Source of the DNA: Plasmodiophora brassicae
Taxonomy: Eukaryota; Endomyxa; Phytomyxea; Plasmodiophorida; Plasmodiophoridae
Direction of reading: 5' to 3'
Length of the DNA: 64,000 nucleotides
Assembly (NCBI GenBank): GCA_039704465.1
Contig: JASFAU010000011.1
Span: 744,001-808,000, forward strand
Below, piece by piece: positions 52,414 through 61,726 of the stretch. The stretch's first letter is position 1, and every line of letters begins with the position of its first letter. The translations under genes were made by a program, and so were the position numbers. Below the pieces are notes generated by a model. That model searched no databases and was not told the DNA's origin. It saw only the letters and a list, made by a program, of their open reading frames with translations.

Positions 52414-52694
52414 CGTCTGCCCGATGCACACGTCCCGCGTTACTGGCGCCGGCACCCACCTACCTGCCCTGGGCACGGGCGGCACAGCCTGCTAGCGCCG
52501 CTGGGAGCCGACCTGGCGCGCGACGAGGCCGCCGCAGAAGTGCCGGTTGCTGTTGTGACGCGGCGACCTTCGCGGTGCTGCGCTCTGGCGCCTTCTGCGG
52601 TGATCGTCGGCTACGAGGTACAACACGTCACCGCTTGCCATTGTCGTTGCCTGTGTCCATTGTTGGCAGCGGCGCTCACCAGAAACGGGCGTTG

Positions 52695-53047
52695 CTATTG
52701 CCGTTTATCGTCATTCATCGGATTGGGCCGATCAGGCCAGAACGCGTCAACGGTGTTCATGGCCAGGACGACCAACTCCATCATCGAATCGACCGAGACG
52801 CGTAGGAACTTGAGCGACGTCGCCTCGGTCCGGACTGTCAGCACGACGTCGTTGGCCGAGAAGTACCGCCGGCTGCGCTCCAATCGCAAATCGTCATCGA
52901 CGGCCAGGCTGTTCGCCACGGTCTCCGCCTGACGTGCCGTCGGGAACACCACCTCTAGTTCGCTTTGAACAGGACTCAGTCAGGTAAACGGATATAGCAG
53001 GCCGTTCCTGTCGCTTACTGCTTGAACGCGAACGCGCCTGACGCCAT
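52695..53047 (-). CDS. PCC1: KEOPS complex subunit Pcc1/LAGE3, 98 aa
   Basis: Pcc1 is the dimerisation subunit of KEOPS, which makes t6A37 in tRNAs. Exons 53019-53047 and 52695-52962 are joined by a 56-bp intron (GTAAGC...AAAG) to give MASGAFAFKHELEVVFPTA. The family's small ferredoxin-like fold is evident: VFPTARQAETVANSL, ANDVVLTVRTEATSLKFLRV and SVDSMMELVVLAMNTVDAF, which matches the LRxSxNxFLExLxLVxxTxxxF C-terminal helix. It is divergent from VMA21 with only 53 bp between the two start codons. Confidence 0.88.
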
Positions 53048-53100
53048 GGCGGCAGACACAGTGGGAGCTGCAACCGCCGCCCACGGACTGCGCGACGACG

Positions 53101-53428
53101 ATGGTGACGCTGGCCGATGTCGTGTTTGCGCCCGAGAACGCGTCCTGCATTCACAAGGCGGTTGTCGCCGGCGTCGCCGTCATCGTCATACCAATTCTCG
53201 TGTTCTTCGCGTCGCACTCGTTGCTGTTGCCACGTTAGTCGCAGAGTGGATGCGTGTCCCATGTCGGCGGTCTGACGCTGATGATAAGTTCTGGGCGTTG
53301 CGAATCGCGATTCGAATCTCATGTACAGCGGATTCATTGCCGTCGTGGCCGTCAAGGGCGTCACGACTGCATACATGCTGTCTGTATTTTCCGAACCCGA
53401 ATCTGAGAGACGGGAGAAACGCGAATAA
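53101..53428 (+). CDS. VMA21: VMA21-like V-ATPase assembly factor, 90 aa
   Basis: VMA21 is an ER membrane chaperone for the V-ATPase Vo sector. Exons 53101-53233 and 53289-53428 (55-bp intron) close in frame. Two transmembrane helices: VAGVAVIVIPILVFFASH and SGFIAVVAVKGVTTAYML. Between them, after the splice, is GVANRDSNLMYS, matching the diagnostic G-x-SNRDSYFY loop of VMA21. The C-terminus is short and charged (EPESERREKRE). The frame is easy to miss because each exon alone looks unremarkable. Confidence 0.8.
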
Positions 53429-53529
53429 TATACAAGGTAGGAACGCAGTGAACTGAATCGCGGCGGGTGTATTGCGAGTATGCGATTTTAGGGCAAGGAA
53501 GATTGTCGTTTCGCAAGCCAGCATGTGCC

Positions 53530-54288
53530 TTAGGCGAACGTTGCCACTCCAGCGTCGCTGGGGGATGCGGCGGCTGCATTGATGACGATACCGGATCGGC
53601 GCGGGTACGCGACGTAGATCAGGAAGAAGAGGCCAGCGCAGGCAACGATGATGCCGATAGTCAACAGGACCTTGGACTTGGACGAGATGCCGGGCGTCTC
53701 GGCTTTGTGTTCCTGCTTTGCTTTCTCCTTCTCCTTCTCCTTCTTGGCCTCCTCCTCCTTTGCCTTCTCCACTTCCCTCATGTGGGCGTTAACGACAGCA
53801 ACAGCGCTACCAGCAACGACAGCTCCGCCAACAACGGACAACCCAATCTGGGCGCGACTGACTGGCTGGCTAGTGACCTCAGCAAGCTTCTTGACCATGT
53901 CGTCATTGGTCTTCCTCAGATTTCCCAGGTGCTTCGATGGGCTGGTGGCCAACTTGTCGTATGCGGTTGTCACCGCCTTGTGCAGCGCGTACGTACGGGT
54001 GGCTGTTGCAACCACCTGATTCTCGTTCAAAACCTTGACCTGGTGCTTAAACGCGCCGGTCCAGGTTTTCTTCTCATCATCCTTCTTCTTCTTGTCCTTC
54101 CTGCGCTCCAGCACCATGTCCATCAAGTCCTTCTCGACTGCGTTCTTCTCGGCGGCCACCCTGGGGTCGACGGCAGTCCCGTTATTGCCTTCCGTCGCTT
54201 CAATCGAGAATACGCAGACGACGGCAACAAGGGCGATGACGCCCAATCCCAGCCCTCCTGCCATTAGCGCAGTCCTCCGTGATAGCAT
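53530..54288 (-). CDS. Unrecognised three-TM protein with Lys/Glu-rich loop, 252 aa
   Basis: Single exon. N-terminal signal-anchor (ALMAGGLGLGVIALVAVVCVF), a lumenal-type helical region with ERRKDKKKKDDEKK, a second membrane segment (GLSVVGGAVVAGSAVAVV), a repetitive KAKEEEAKKEKEKEKAKQ helix, and a third membrane helix (VLLTIGIIVACAGLFFLIYVA) near the C-terminus. No family recognised. The ATG at 54288 begins the signal-anchor; the frame upstream runs through a 24-bp tandem repeat and is unlikely to be translated. Confidence 0.55.
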   Translation of the reverse strand: MLSRRTALMAGGLGLGVIALVAVVCVFSIEATEGNNGTAVDPRVAAEKNAVEKDLMDMVLERRKDKKKKDDEKKTWTGAFKHQVKVLNENQVVATATRTYALHKAVTTAYDKLATSPSKHLGNLRKTNDDMVKKLAEVTSQPVSRAQIGLSVVGGAVVAGSAVAVVNAHMREVEKAKEEEAKKEKEKEKAKQEHKAETPGISSKSKVLLTIGIIVACAGLFFLIYVAYPRRSGIVINAAAASPSDAGVATFA

Positions 54289-54445
54289 CAACAACCGCCC
54301 ACGCCGAACAATGCGACTGCGGCGAAAATGCAGCTGGACAGCCCGGGGTACCTCTGTGCAGCCAGCCCGTGTCCGCAGCACAACACCGCGACGGACTCCG
54401 TGGGTAGTCGCCACTGCCGGGCGACCTATTTCAGGTTCGCTTGAC

Positions 54446-54526
54446 GGTGGCCTCTTGTCCGGGAGCATCGGTGGCCTCTTGTCCGGGAGCATCGGTGGCC
54501 TCTTGACCGGGAGCATCGGTGGCCTC
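54446..54526. repeat. 24-bp tandem repeat, three copies plus partial
   Basis: GGTGGCCTCTTGTCCGGGAG followed by CATC repeats at 54446, 54470 and 54494, with a partial fourth copy. Because the period is a multiple of three it keeps frames open on both strands upstream of the 53530 gene. The rest of 54289-54914 has no supported gene. Confidence 0.9.
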
Positions 54527-54914
54527 AGCGCCTCATCTATACAATTCGACACCGACTGTCATCACGCCAGCACTGCGGTTTCGACGGGACAACGACGAAA
54601 GGATCGGCAAGGAGTCATTGATTTGGAGGGTACGGCACCATCCGTCAGTAGCCTCCACACGCAAAACGGTGCATTGAACGTCGCAGCAACGTACGGCCAC
54701 ACGGGCAGCGAGTCGACCCAACTCGACTCACGTTTGGAGGTTCCTACATACCGGTATTCGGCCCGAGTCAGATTCGCCGTACCCGCCCAGGACTTGCAGA
54801 TGGTCTAGCGGACTTGTGACAGTCTTTGCCAGTTTGTGATGGCCACGCGCCCCGGGGATTGCTTTCGGGTTACCTGATCAGATTTCACTGGCACGAAATC
54901 AGCTGCAAGTTGGC

Positions 54915-55400
54915 TGGAGGCGGATGCAGGAATGGCTGCATCCGCCTGCAGCCATTTCCTGCATCCGCCTGCAGCCTTCCTGCATCCGCCTGCAGCCTTT
55001 CCTGCATTCGCCTGCAGCCTTTCCTGCATTCGCCTGCAGCCTTTCCTGCATTCGCCTGCAGCCTTTCCTGCATTCGCCTGCAGCCTTTCCTGCATTCGCC
55101 TGCAGCCTTTCCTGCATTCGCCTGCAGCCTTTCCTGCATTCGCCTGCAGCTGTTCCTGCATCCGCCTGCAGCCAATTTCTGCATCCGGCTGCAGACAATT
55201 TCTGCATCCGCCTGCAGCCAATTCTGCTTCCGCCTGCAGCCATTCCTGCAGCCGCCTACAGCCAATGCCTGCCGTTAACTTGCAGCCAATTCCTGCATCC
55301 ACCTACAGCCATTCCCTGCATCCGCCGGCAGCCATCCTACGTCTACCTGCAGCAGTTCCTGCAGTCAACTTGTAGCCATTTTGTGCATCCTCCTCCAGCC
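54915..55400. repeat. Minisatellite, 22-bp unit with CTGCAG core
   Basis: Unit CCTGCATTCGCCTGCAGCCT plus TT, near-perfect from about 55000 to 55150, degenerate on both sides up to about 55400. A short inverted piece precedes it (GCGGATGCAGG near 54918). A fragment of the same family (CCTGCATCCGCCTGCAGCCA) reappears at about 62650. Period 22 is not a multiple of three, yet no stop codon arises in most frames, so long meaningless open frames appear on both strands. Confidence 0.95.
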
Positions 55401-55500
55401 ATTCGGATCGGTTCGTTCAAGAATTCGCGTATAATGCTATCGATCAAACGATCGCCCGACAACTTCGGGTGATCATCGGCGACGACGGACAGTCGGGCAT

Positions 55501-56176
55501 TGTGCTAACGCCGCCGCTGCCCACTACGGGGGCGGTCGGTCGCAAGAGTCGGCGCCTGGTGATATAACGAACTGATGTATTTGGACAGGATCGTCACAGC
55601 AAGGGCCGCTGCGGGGTCGAGTACGGTCATGATCATGTGACCGGGTGGCAGCAGCATCTGAGCAGCATCATCTGAGTACTGGTATATAACCGATCAGCCG
55701 CCCCGCAGCTGCCCCAGAACTGCCCGACTGGCGCAGTCCGTAACTGCCCAACAGACACTGGCGCTGTGACAATTAGGGGAACGTGCGCTGTGACAATTAG
55801 GGGAACGTGCGCTGTGACAATTAGGGGAACGTGCGCTGTGACAATTAGGGGAACGTGCGCTGTGACAATTAGGGGAACGTGCGCTGTGACAATTAGGGGA
55901 ACGTGCGCTGTGACAATTAGGGGAACGTGCGCTGTGACAATTAGGGAGTAATAGGCATTTTAAGACATCAAATCTATCGTGTATTTGGACTGCCGAAGCC
56001 GTCGGTTGCCGTGGACGTTTATTCAAACTGCGCGGCTGCGCGACCTCCGTCGCGGCCGTGCCATAACATGCGGCGTGGCGAGGGCCCAAAAGTCGCACAT
56101 GTCGGGGGGGCACAGTCGCACTTTTCGATAGTGCGCCCGTCGGGCAGATCACGGTTAGTGGTACTCTGGATGAACA
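55501..56176 (-). repeat. 3' LTR (full length, 676 bp)
   Basis: Lies at the 3' side of the minus-strand element. Contains a 479-bp block absent from the other LTR, including the 24-bp x 8 array and a TATATA-containing GGTTATATACC (minus strand, about 55680-55690). Ends are TG...CA. Confidence 0.93.
55768..55947. repeat. 24-bp tandem array, eight copies, inside the LTR
   Basis: Unit GACAATTAGGGGAACGTGCG plus CTGT, seven perfect copies and a truncated eighth. It lies in the U3-like part of the 3' LTR, where tandem enhancer repeats are common in retroelements. Each unit contains TTAGGGG. Confidence 0.96.
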
Positions 56177-56185
56177 CTCCCCGTG

Positions 56186-57196
56186 TTAGAAATCTGCTAA
56201 CAGTCGTGAGCAGAGCGAGTCTCCTTCGGCGTGTCGTTCGAGGAAGGCCCTGACGATATCAGGAACATCGGCCGCCATGACCGAGTAAGGTTCCCATGAA
56301 TTGTCGGTGGCCTCGAATCCGATCCAGTTGATCAGTAGTTCAGTGTCACCTGACGTAGAATTGACTCGAATGTCCTCGACTGCGTTGACTTGGTAAGCCA
56401 CGCCGGTGAGCGCGATGTTGTGCTTCAGGGAAGAGGTGACATTCAAGTGCGCATCTGCATAGAACATTAAGCGCTGGGCGTGTACATCTGAGATACGATC
56501 AGTCAAGAGATCTCGAACTCGATACACCCAGTCGTTGATGGTGTCGATAATCTGGGCAGGTCCAGTCCAGTTGTACTCGGACTTGGAGTGCTTGCCATGG
56601 TTGGCCACGAGGACATAGTCGCCCGTCGTGAAGTTGATCTCGCGAACATTGCGTCGGCGACGCCGGGCGCGTTGCAGATCACGTAGATGGGTGCGTGTAC
56701 GTGCCACTGCTTTGTGCATGTCCTCGAGAGAATCGATAAGTTCCGTCGTCATTTCTTTGAGACGGTCAGGGGTCAACGGTACGTCGATAACCGCGTCGAT
56801 GCGTTTGTTGAAGATAATCGAGATAGGTGTCGAGGGTGGCAAACCCGTAAACATCGTGACAGGCGCGTAGCCCACACTTGATCGAACAGTGTGATTTACC
56901 GTCATGTTGATCAGCGGAAGGACATACGGCCAATCCTGGAATGGAAGATTTAGCTCGGAGAGGAGGGACTTCAGCAGAAAGAGAAGCCGCTTGTTGACAA
57001 CCTCAACCGTGCCGTTCGCCCAAGGTGTGTAGGCAGTTGTGAAATGATGGTTGCAGTGTAACCGGCTATTAAGCTCGGCGATAACCGCGTTTTTGAAGTG
57101 TGTGCCGCGGTCAGAGACATGTTGGAAAACAATGCCGAAACGTTTGAACCAATCCAGAAGAGATTCGGCCAAACGCTGTGATCCGCGAATTGACAA
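56186..57196 (-). pseudogene. Retrotransposon integrase core and chromodomain segment
   Basis: Contains the second catalytic Asp (VSDRGTHFKN), the catalytic Glu (NGTVEVVNK), a GPY/F-type motif (NWTGPAQIIDT) and a C-terminal chromodomain (VEDIRVNSTSGDTELLINWI then WEPY), which classifies the element as chromovirus-like. The first catalytic Asp lies in the preceding frame; the break is near 57190. Confidence 0.9.
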
Positions 57197-57828
57197 GGAA
57201 TTAACTCGACGAATGCCGTAGCGTCGTCCTTCAGAACCAGAACATAACGAAGTTGATGAGAATCGCCTGGACGAGGTTTGGATAAGAACAGAAAGTCATA
57301 GTGGATGACCTTATTGGGCTTGTCCGCATGCATAGCCGTGCCATAAGGTCGGGGGATCATCGAATCTTTGTTGCGTAGGCAGTGTAAGCATTTGTCCACA
57401 AATGCACGAACAAAGGAATCGAGATCAGGCCACCAGAAGAGTTGCGCGATGCTCGAAATAGTCGATGCAGCAAGTTGATGACCAGACAGTCCCATATGTG
57501 AAATCACTGCGATGCGTAGCTGCAGTGCATGTGATGGTACCCAGAGTTGATTGTCTGGAGTACGCCAGCCAGATTCCGGGCTAAGGTGGAGAGACATGTC
57601 CCCTTCGAGTTGGAGAATATCAGAAACGGCAGATAGGTCGTGTTGGCGAATGTAGTCGGTCTGAGCGTTACTAATCTCGTCGACAGACGGCCAGATAAAC
57701 TCATCGGTCATCTTGTAATCGTCGAAGTCAAGATTAATTGCCATATGACGAATAGAACGGAACGAGGGAGGGAAAATGAGGACAGTGGTTGCAGGGCGAC
57801 GCCCCAACGCGTGGCGAGGTCGGCCCAA
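56971..57828 (-). pseudogene. Retrotransposon integrase N-terminal segment
   Basis: HHCC zinc-binding region (SHMGLSGHQLAA, then CLHCLRNKDS) and the first catalytic Asp in HYDFLFLSKP. The informative part is about 57190-57760; the ends of this frame are out-of-frame extensions. Offset relative to both the RNase H and integrase-core frames. Confidence 0.85.
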
Positions 57829-58250
57829 AGGTTGTCCTCCCCAGCAATGTGCTCAATGTGAAAATCTAGGTCGATAATCTGAAGTCGCCAGCGCTCCAAG
57901 CGATCGCCGGTCGTCCGACTAATTCGTGCAACCGAGGCAGGGTTCAGAATGAAAACCAAATTACGGTGGTCTGTGAAGATTCGAAGTGCCAACTTTGACA
58001 TAGAGATGAAGTGTCTGAGGCGATAGCAGCCTTCGATGATGGCGTAGGCCTCCTTCTCAATGGTCGCCCACTTCAATTGAGAACCACGGAATGTCCCCGA
58101 GATGAACGACAAAGGTTCGTGGTGTTGCTCACCGTACGGGAGATCAATATCTTCCGGAGGGATCTGCGACAGGAAAACAGACCAGAAACGGTCACTCGCA
58201 TCCGGAAAGAGACACATGATCCATTCGTCCTTGGGGTGCGCCAGCGTCAT
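57708..58250 (-). pseudogene. Retrotransposon RNase H segment
   Basis: RNase H landmarks: LFPDASDRFWSVFLSQ (first Asp), WATIEKEAYAIIEG (Glu), RIFTDHRNLVFI (second Asp) and HIAGEDNLWADLATRW (His/Asp). It is in a different frame from the reverse transcriptase, with the shift at about 58250. Confidence 0.88.
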
Positions 58251-59128
58251 GGCCTGGCCTCCGATAGACGATGCTTCAGAGAATTGAAACTGGTGAGATG
58301 GTCAGTGGTCCAGCCGATGTCGGCTAAACGAACTCGACGTAGATGTGATTTCTTCAGACTGCTGACAGAACGAGAAGCGGACAGAAGTAGATCCTGTAGC
58401 GGATGAACATGTGCCGCGAATTGAGGGATAACAGAACGGACCCAATTGAGGCCCGAGAGGAACTGTTGGAGATCAGCAGCCGTGATAGGAGTTGATAGAT
58501 CGTGCAAGGCGTTGAGATACGAGCGATCGAACGACACTCCATCAGCGGATATAACGCGACCGCACCATGTCACTGAAGTGAGATATAACTGGCAGCGATC
58601 AGGGTTGAGTTTAACTCCAAACTCGTCGAAAGCGTTGAGAAGAGATTCGAGTGTGTCCATGTAGGCTCCGAATCCAGATACGTAGCCGAGGATATCGTCG
58701 ATCCAGAGTAGGGCGCAGATATATAGAAGTTTCCCCAACACCTGTTGCATTCCCGCCTGGAACGCAAACACGCAATCAGCAATTCCCTGGATGATGCGCC
58801 TGGGTGTAAACGTGGCGATGTGCGTCATGAACGAGCAGGCCTCCTGCGAATCAGGGTGCAACGGAAATTGCCAATAGCCTTTAAAGGCATCGAACAGCAT
58901 GAAGATGGTCGCGGAACGTAGGTAGGTCAGGATGATGTCGATGTGAGGCATCGGCCATGCAATGCGTTCGGTCTGTTTGTTGACGGCTTCATTGATGTCG
59001 ACGGTCAGCCGATGGCCGCGAATCTCCGTGTCCTTCTTGTCGACGACCAGACACGGCGACGCGTACCTGCTGTGCGGATTGCGGTACACAAAATCGTTTT
59101 CCGCCAAGGTCCCTACATGATCATCCAT
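58247..59128 (-). pseudogene. Retrotransposon reverse transcriptase segment
   Basis: RT motifs: RLTVDINEAVNKQT, MLFDAFKGYWQFPLH (first Asp), IADCVFAFQAGMQQVL, and the active-site block LLWIDDILGYV. The usual Tyr/Phe of the Y-x-DD box is Trp here. Thumb and connection follow to LKHRLSEARP. It is out of frame with the protease-side segment (break near 59120). Confidence 0.9.
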
Positions 59129-59865
59129 GAATTTTTGGTGTTCGAGGGTATACCTTCGTGTTCGGCAACGGGAGGAGGACGAGCATCTGCTTTGAAGTGT
59201 AGTTTCAGTGGACTTACCTTCGCAGGTGGATCACGGCCAAGCTTCGTTCGCCATATGTCTTTGTGTCGATTGACAGTTGTGCGTAGACGCGGGACTTGAT
59301 CGTTAGGGAAACCGGAGTCAGTTGCACGTTGTATCATCCGGTCTATTGCCCTGTCCACGTCTGTATCGGAGTGTTCTCCGATTTCGACATCATAGTCGTC
59401 ACCCGGATCATTGGTGTCCAATTGGGGCTCATGATCGCGAGTTGTTCCACTTACCTCCGGGTGTCTTACCGCTCTCATCGTGATCCCTTGACCACCTGGG
59501 GCGTGACGTTCCGGGGTCGGATCCGCTTCGATGATGATAGGACCATTTGCCTCGATTAACATCTCCTTCAGTTGTGTAGCTGGATTGATACCCAACGCGT
59601 CCAGTTCGGGGCTCCTAAAGGACAATGTCATCAGATAGGTCTTCGCGACATACGTTGATTTCCCGCCCGCGTAGATGTGCAGGTTTGCCATGCGAAGGTG
59701 GGACAATGGTGATGTCCACGATCGCTGTGGCGACAATTGTTGTCGTAGCCCCGATCGTTGCAAGTTTCGCCTCCGTTGGATGGTCGAACACTTTGACTGG
59801 GACATGCTGGATGGCTTGAATCCGTAGCAGTTGCGACTGCGAAATGACGGTCTTCGTCGCACCAC
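59113..59865 (-). pseudogene. Retrotransposon pol N-terminal segment
   Basis: The part from about 59650 to 59120 continues protease-pol coding after the gag-protease frame ends (LKLHFKADARPPPVAEHEGI is the region just before RT). No domain of its own. The upstream third of this frame is a shadow of the gag-protease frame. Confidence 0.6.
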
Positions 59866-61078
59866 TATCGGCTTCGAATGGAAGGTCGAGCGAGTTCTGG
59901 AAGCGAAGTCTCATAGGGGACGGTGTTGACGGCGACGGCGGGCCCATGCGCTTTGCCGTGTCTGCGTTGCCCTTACTCTCCTCCTTCTCTTTGCGCTCTT
60001 TCTGGAACTTTTCAATGGCAGCTTTGCGTTCTCCTTGAGTTGCCTTCGGGCACACTTGGACCCAGTGCTGCTCCTTGCAGATTAGGCAACCTGCCTTTGG
60101 AGGATCCTTACCTTCGAAACGTTTTCGGATGTGCTCGGGGATGTCCCTCGATTCGTCTTTCGTTTGCGATGTGGTGGACGATTGAGCTGTCTTCAGTCCG
60201 ATCGGATTTGTCGGATGCTTGCCGCCATTCCTATTCGGAGCAACAACGTCCTTACCTTTCTTACCTGCAGGTGGGGACATGGTCTGCGCTGGAGACTTCT
60301 TCTTCTCAGCTTGCAGCCGGAAGTGTTTGTCCTGCTCTTTGGCAAGACGGTCGACGAGGTCGAAGAATTTGAGCTCGTCCTTCTCAGCGTCCCTGCACCC
60401 TCCGAACTCGATCGCGCGTTCGACTAGAACCGCAAGGTCAGTGGGACGGATACCTCCGCGTAATACCTTGATCTTGCGCTTGGTTCCTTTCGTTCCTTTG
60501 GCGTATGTGTCTTGTAGCCCATAGTCGTCGATTAGCTCATCGAACTTGGCGAAGAAAGACGTGACACGTTCCTCAATACTCTTGATTGACAGGTTCATGA
60601 CCACTGTCTTCGTGAGAAGCGCCTTGATATCTGTCGAACTCTCGACATCAGCCTCCCTGCGTTGGACTGACCTCAAGTAGCTCATGATGTCGCCATCCGT
60701 GATCGTGCTGGCGGGTTGACGTAGGCGATATTTCGACATCCCTTTGAGGACGTCCTCGGTAATGCATGACTTCACCGTTGGCGGATGAATATCCTCCTTG
60801 TAGATCAGTCGGCGCTCATTAACGATCTCGACGTGTTTCCTATATTTCTTGAGGAAATCGTTAATTCCGTCCTTGGCCGTAAGGCTCAGGGTACGTAGGA
60901 TGGGCGGTTTCAAAGGCATAAAGATCGGGCTCTTACCGTGCAGGTTTGTTGACTGAAGCCCTCGATCGATTTCGTCATCTGTCGACGATTCATGCTCCTT
61001 GGCCTCGGCATCGGAGTTGGTCCTGGCGTCGTCCTCCATCTGTAGACGAACGGGCGCTCTGCGGCCACCTCCTGCCAT
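59615..61078 (-). CDS. gag: Retrotransposon gag and protease, 487 aa
   Basis: Starts just inside the 5' LTR. A helical gag region (about 60-270) is followed by a basic linker, a zinc knuckle-like CLICKEQHWVQVC (CX2CX3HX4C, one residue shorter than the usual CX2CX4HX4C), a Lys/Glu-rich helix, and the aspartic protease motif FEADSGATKTVIS. The frame ends about 130 residues after the protease active site, where a shift into pol would be expected. Whether this first shift is programmed or a mutation is not decidable here. Confidence 0.88.
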   Translation of the reverse strand: MAGGGRRAPVRLQMEDDARTNSDAEAKEHESSTDDEIDRGLQSTNLHGKSPIFMPLKPPILRTLSLTAKDGINDFLKKYRKHVEIVNERRLIYKEDIHPPTVKSCITEDVLKGMSKYRLRQPASTITDGDIMSYLRSVQRREADVESSTDIKALLTKTVVMNLSIKSIEERVTSFFAKFDELIDDYGLQDTYAKGTKGTKRKIKVLRGGIRPTDLAVLVERAIEFGGCRDAEKDELKFFDLVDRLAKEQDKHFRLQAEKKKSPAQTMSPPAGKKGKDVVAPNRNGGKHPTNPIGLKTAQSSTTSQTKDESRDIPEHIRKRFEGKDPPKAGCLICKEQHWVQVCPKATQGERKAAIEKFQKERKEKEESKGNADTAKRMGPPSPSTPSPMRLRFQNSLDLPFEADSGATKTVISQSQLLRIQAIQHVPVKVFDHPTEAKLATIGATTTIVATAIVDITIVPPSHGKPAHLRGREINVCREDLSDDIVL

Positions 61079-61121
61079 TAAGTGAGTTCGTTTGCTTGGG
61101 GCTCTTTGCGCAAGAAGCTTC

Positions 61122-61318
61122 TGTGCTAACGCCGCCGCTGCCCACTACGGGGGCGGTCGGTCGCAAGAGTCGGCGCCTGGTGATATAACGAACTGATGTA
61201 TTTGGACAGGATCGTCACAGCAAGGGCCGCTGCGGGGTCGAGTACGGTCATGATCATGTGACCGGGTGGCAGCAGCATCTGAGCAGCATCATCTGAGTAC
61301 TGGTACTCTGGATGAACA
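61122..61318 (-). repeat. 5' LTR (internally deleted, 197 bp)
   Basis: The minus-strand 5' LTR matches the first 184 and last 13 bp of the 676-bp 3' LTR but lacks the central block. The junction lies at a 5-bp direct repeat (TACCA on the minus strand). The predicted promoter TATA and the 24-bp array are missing. Termini TG...CA are intact. Confidence 0.92.
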
Positions 61319-61382
61319 GGCATCTTTTGCCATAGACACCGAAGCCAGTCGAACTTGCGCCCGGGCTGGCCGGTTACGAAGG

Positions 61383-61540
61383 CCATCGGGGGATGGTTCG
61401 AATCGAACCTTCGCGCTATTTCAGAGACGTTCGGAAGGTTCCAAGGTTGCGTAAGCGTCGTGTTCCTCGGAAGTTACCTTGGAACCTTCCGAACGTCTCT
61501 GAAATAGCGCGAAGGTTCGATTCGAACCATCCCCCGATGG
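61383..61540. repeat. Perfect inverted repeat, 65-bp arms
   Basis: Arms 61383-61447 and 61476-61540 are exact reverse complements with a 28-bp loop. Each arm includes the smaller palindrome GGTTCGAATCGAACC. It could form a long perfect hairpin; no transposase or coding capacity. Confidence 0.96.
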
Positions 61541-61726
61541 TCTGCGTTTTCGCGCGCCCTTGAAGCGCGGCCGCGTCTCCGGACGACTCTCTGAGGGAGG
61601 CCCAGCGTTGTGCAGCTACGAACCGATGCCGTTGTGGGTGGCTTGGCTTGTCCAACCCTTCGAGCAAGTCGTCATGTTTGCAGTATTCCCTGCGGGTATA
61701 ATACGTACGTTATTGAGGCAATGACT

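Larger units (their letters stand above)
55501..61318 (-). mobile_element. Ty3/gypsy chromodomain LTR retrotransposon (chromovirus-like), complete ends
   Basis: Bounded by LTRs starting TGTGCTAACG and ending GGATGAACA, and flanked on both sides by the 5-bp target duplication GGCAT (55496-55500 and 61319-61323). The internal region is transcribed on the minus strand: gag with a zinc knuckle and aspartic protease motif, reverse transcriptase, RNase H, integrase and a C-terminal chromodomain, in the Ty3/gypsy order. A short purine-rich tract (CACGGGGAG) abuts the 3' LTR. Reading frames are interrupted in at least four places. The 197 bp shared by both LTRs looks identical, implying a recent insertion. 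Confidence 0.95.

Noticed and set aside
54805..55472. Several long overlapping open frames on both strands encoding Cys/Arg/Gln- or Pro/Ala/Cys-repeat proteins
   Set aside because: They arise from the 22-bp minisatellite, whose period lacks stop codons in most frames; no start context, domain or splice evidence.
55768..55947. CRISPR-like array
   Set aside because: Direct tandem copies with no unique spacers, in a eukaryotic LTR.
61390..61405. B-box-like GGTTCGAATCGAACC in the hairpin arm
   Set aside because: No acceptor or anticodon stems; it is a small palindrome within the 65-bp inverted repeat.
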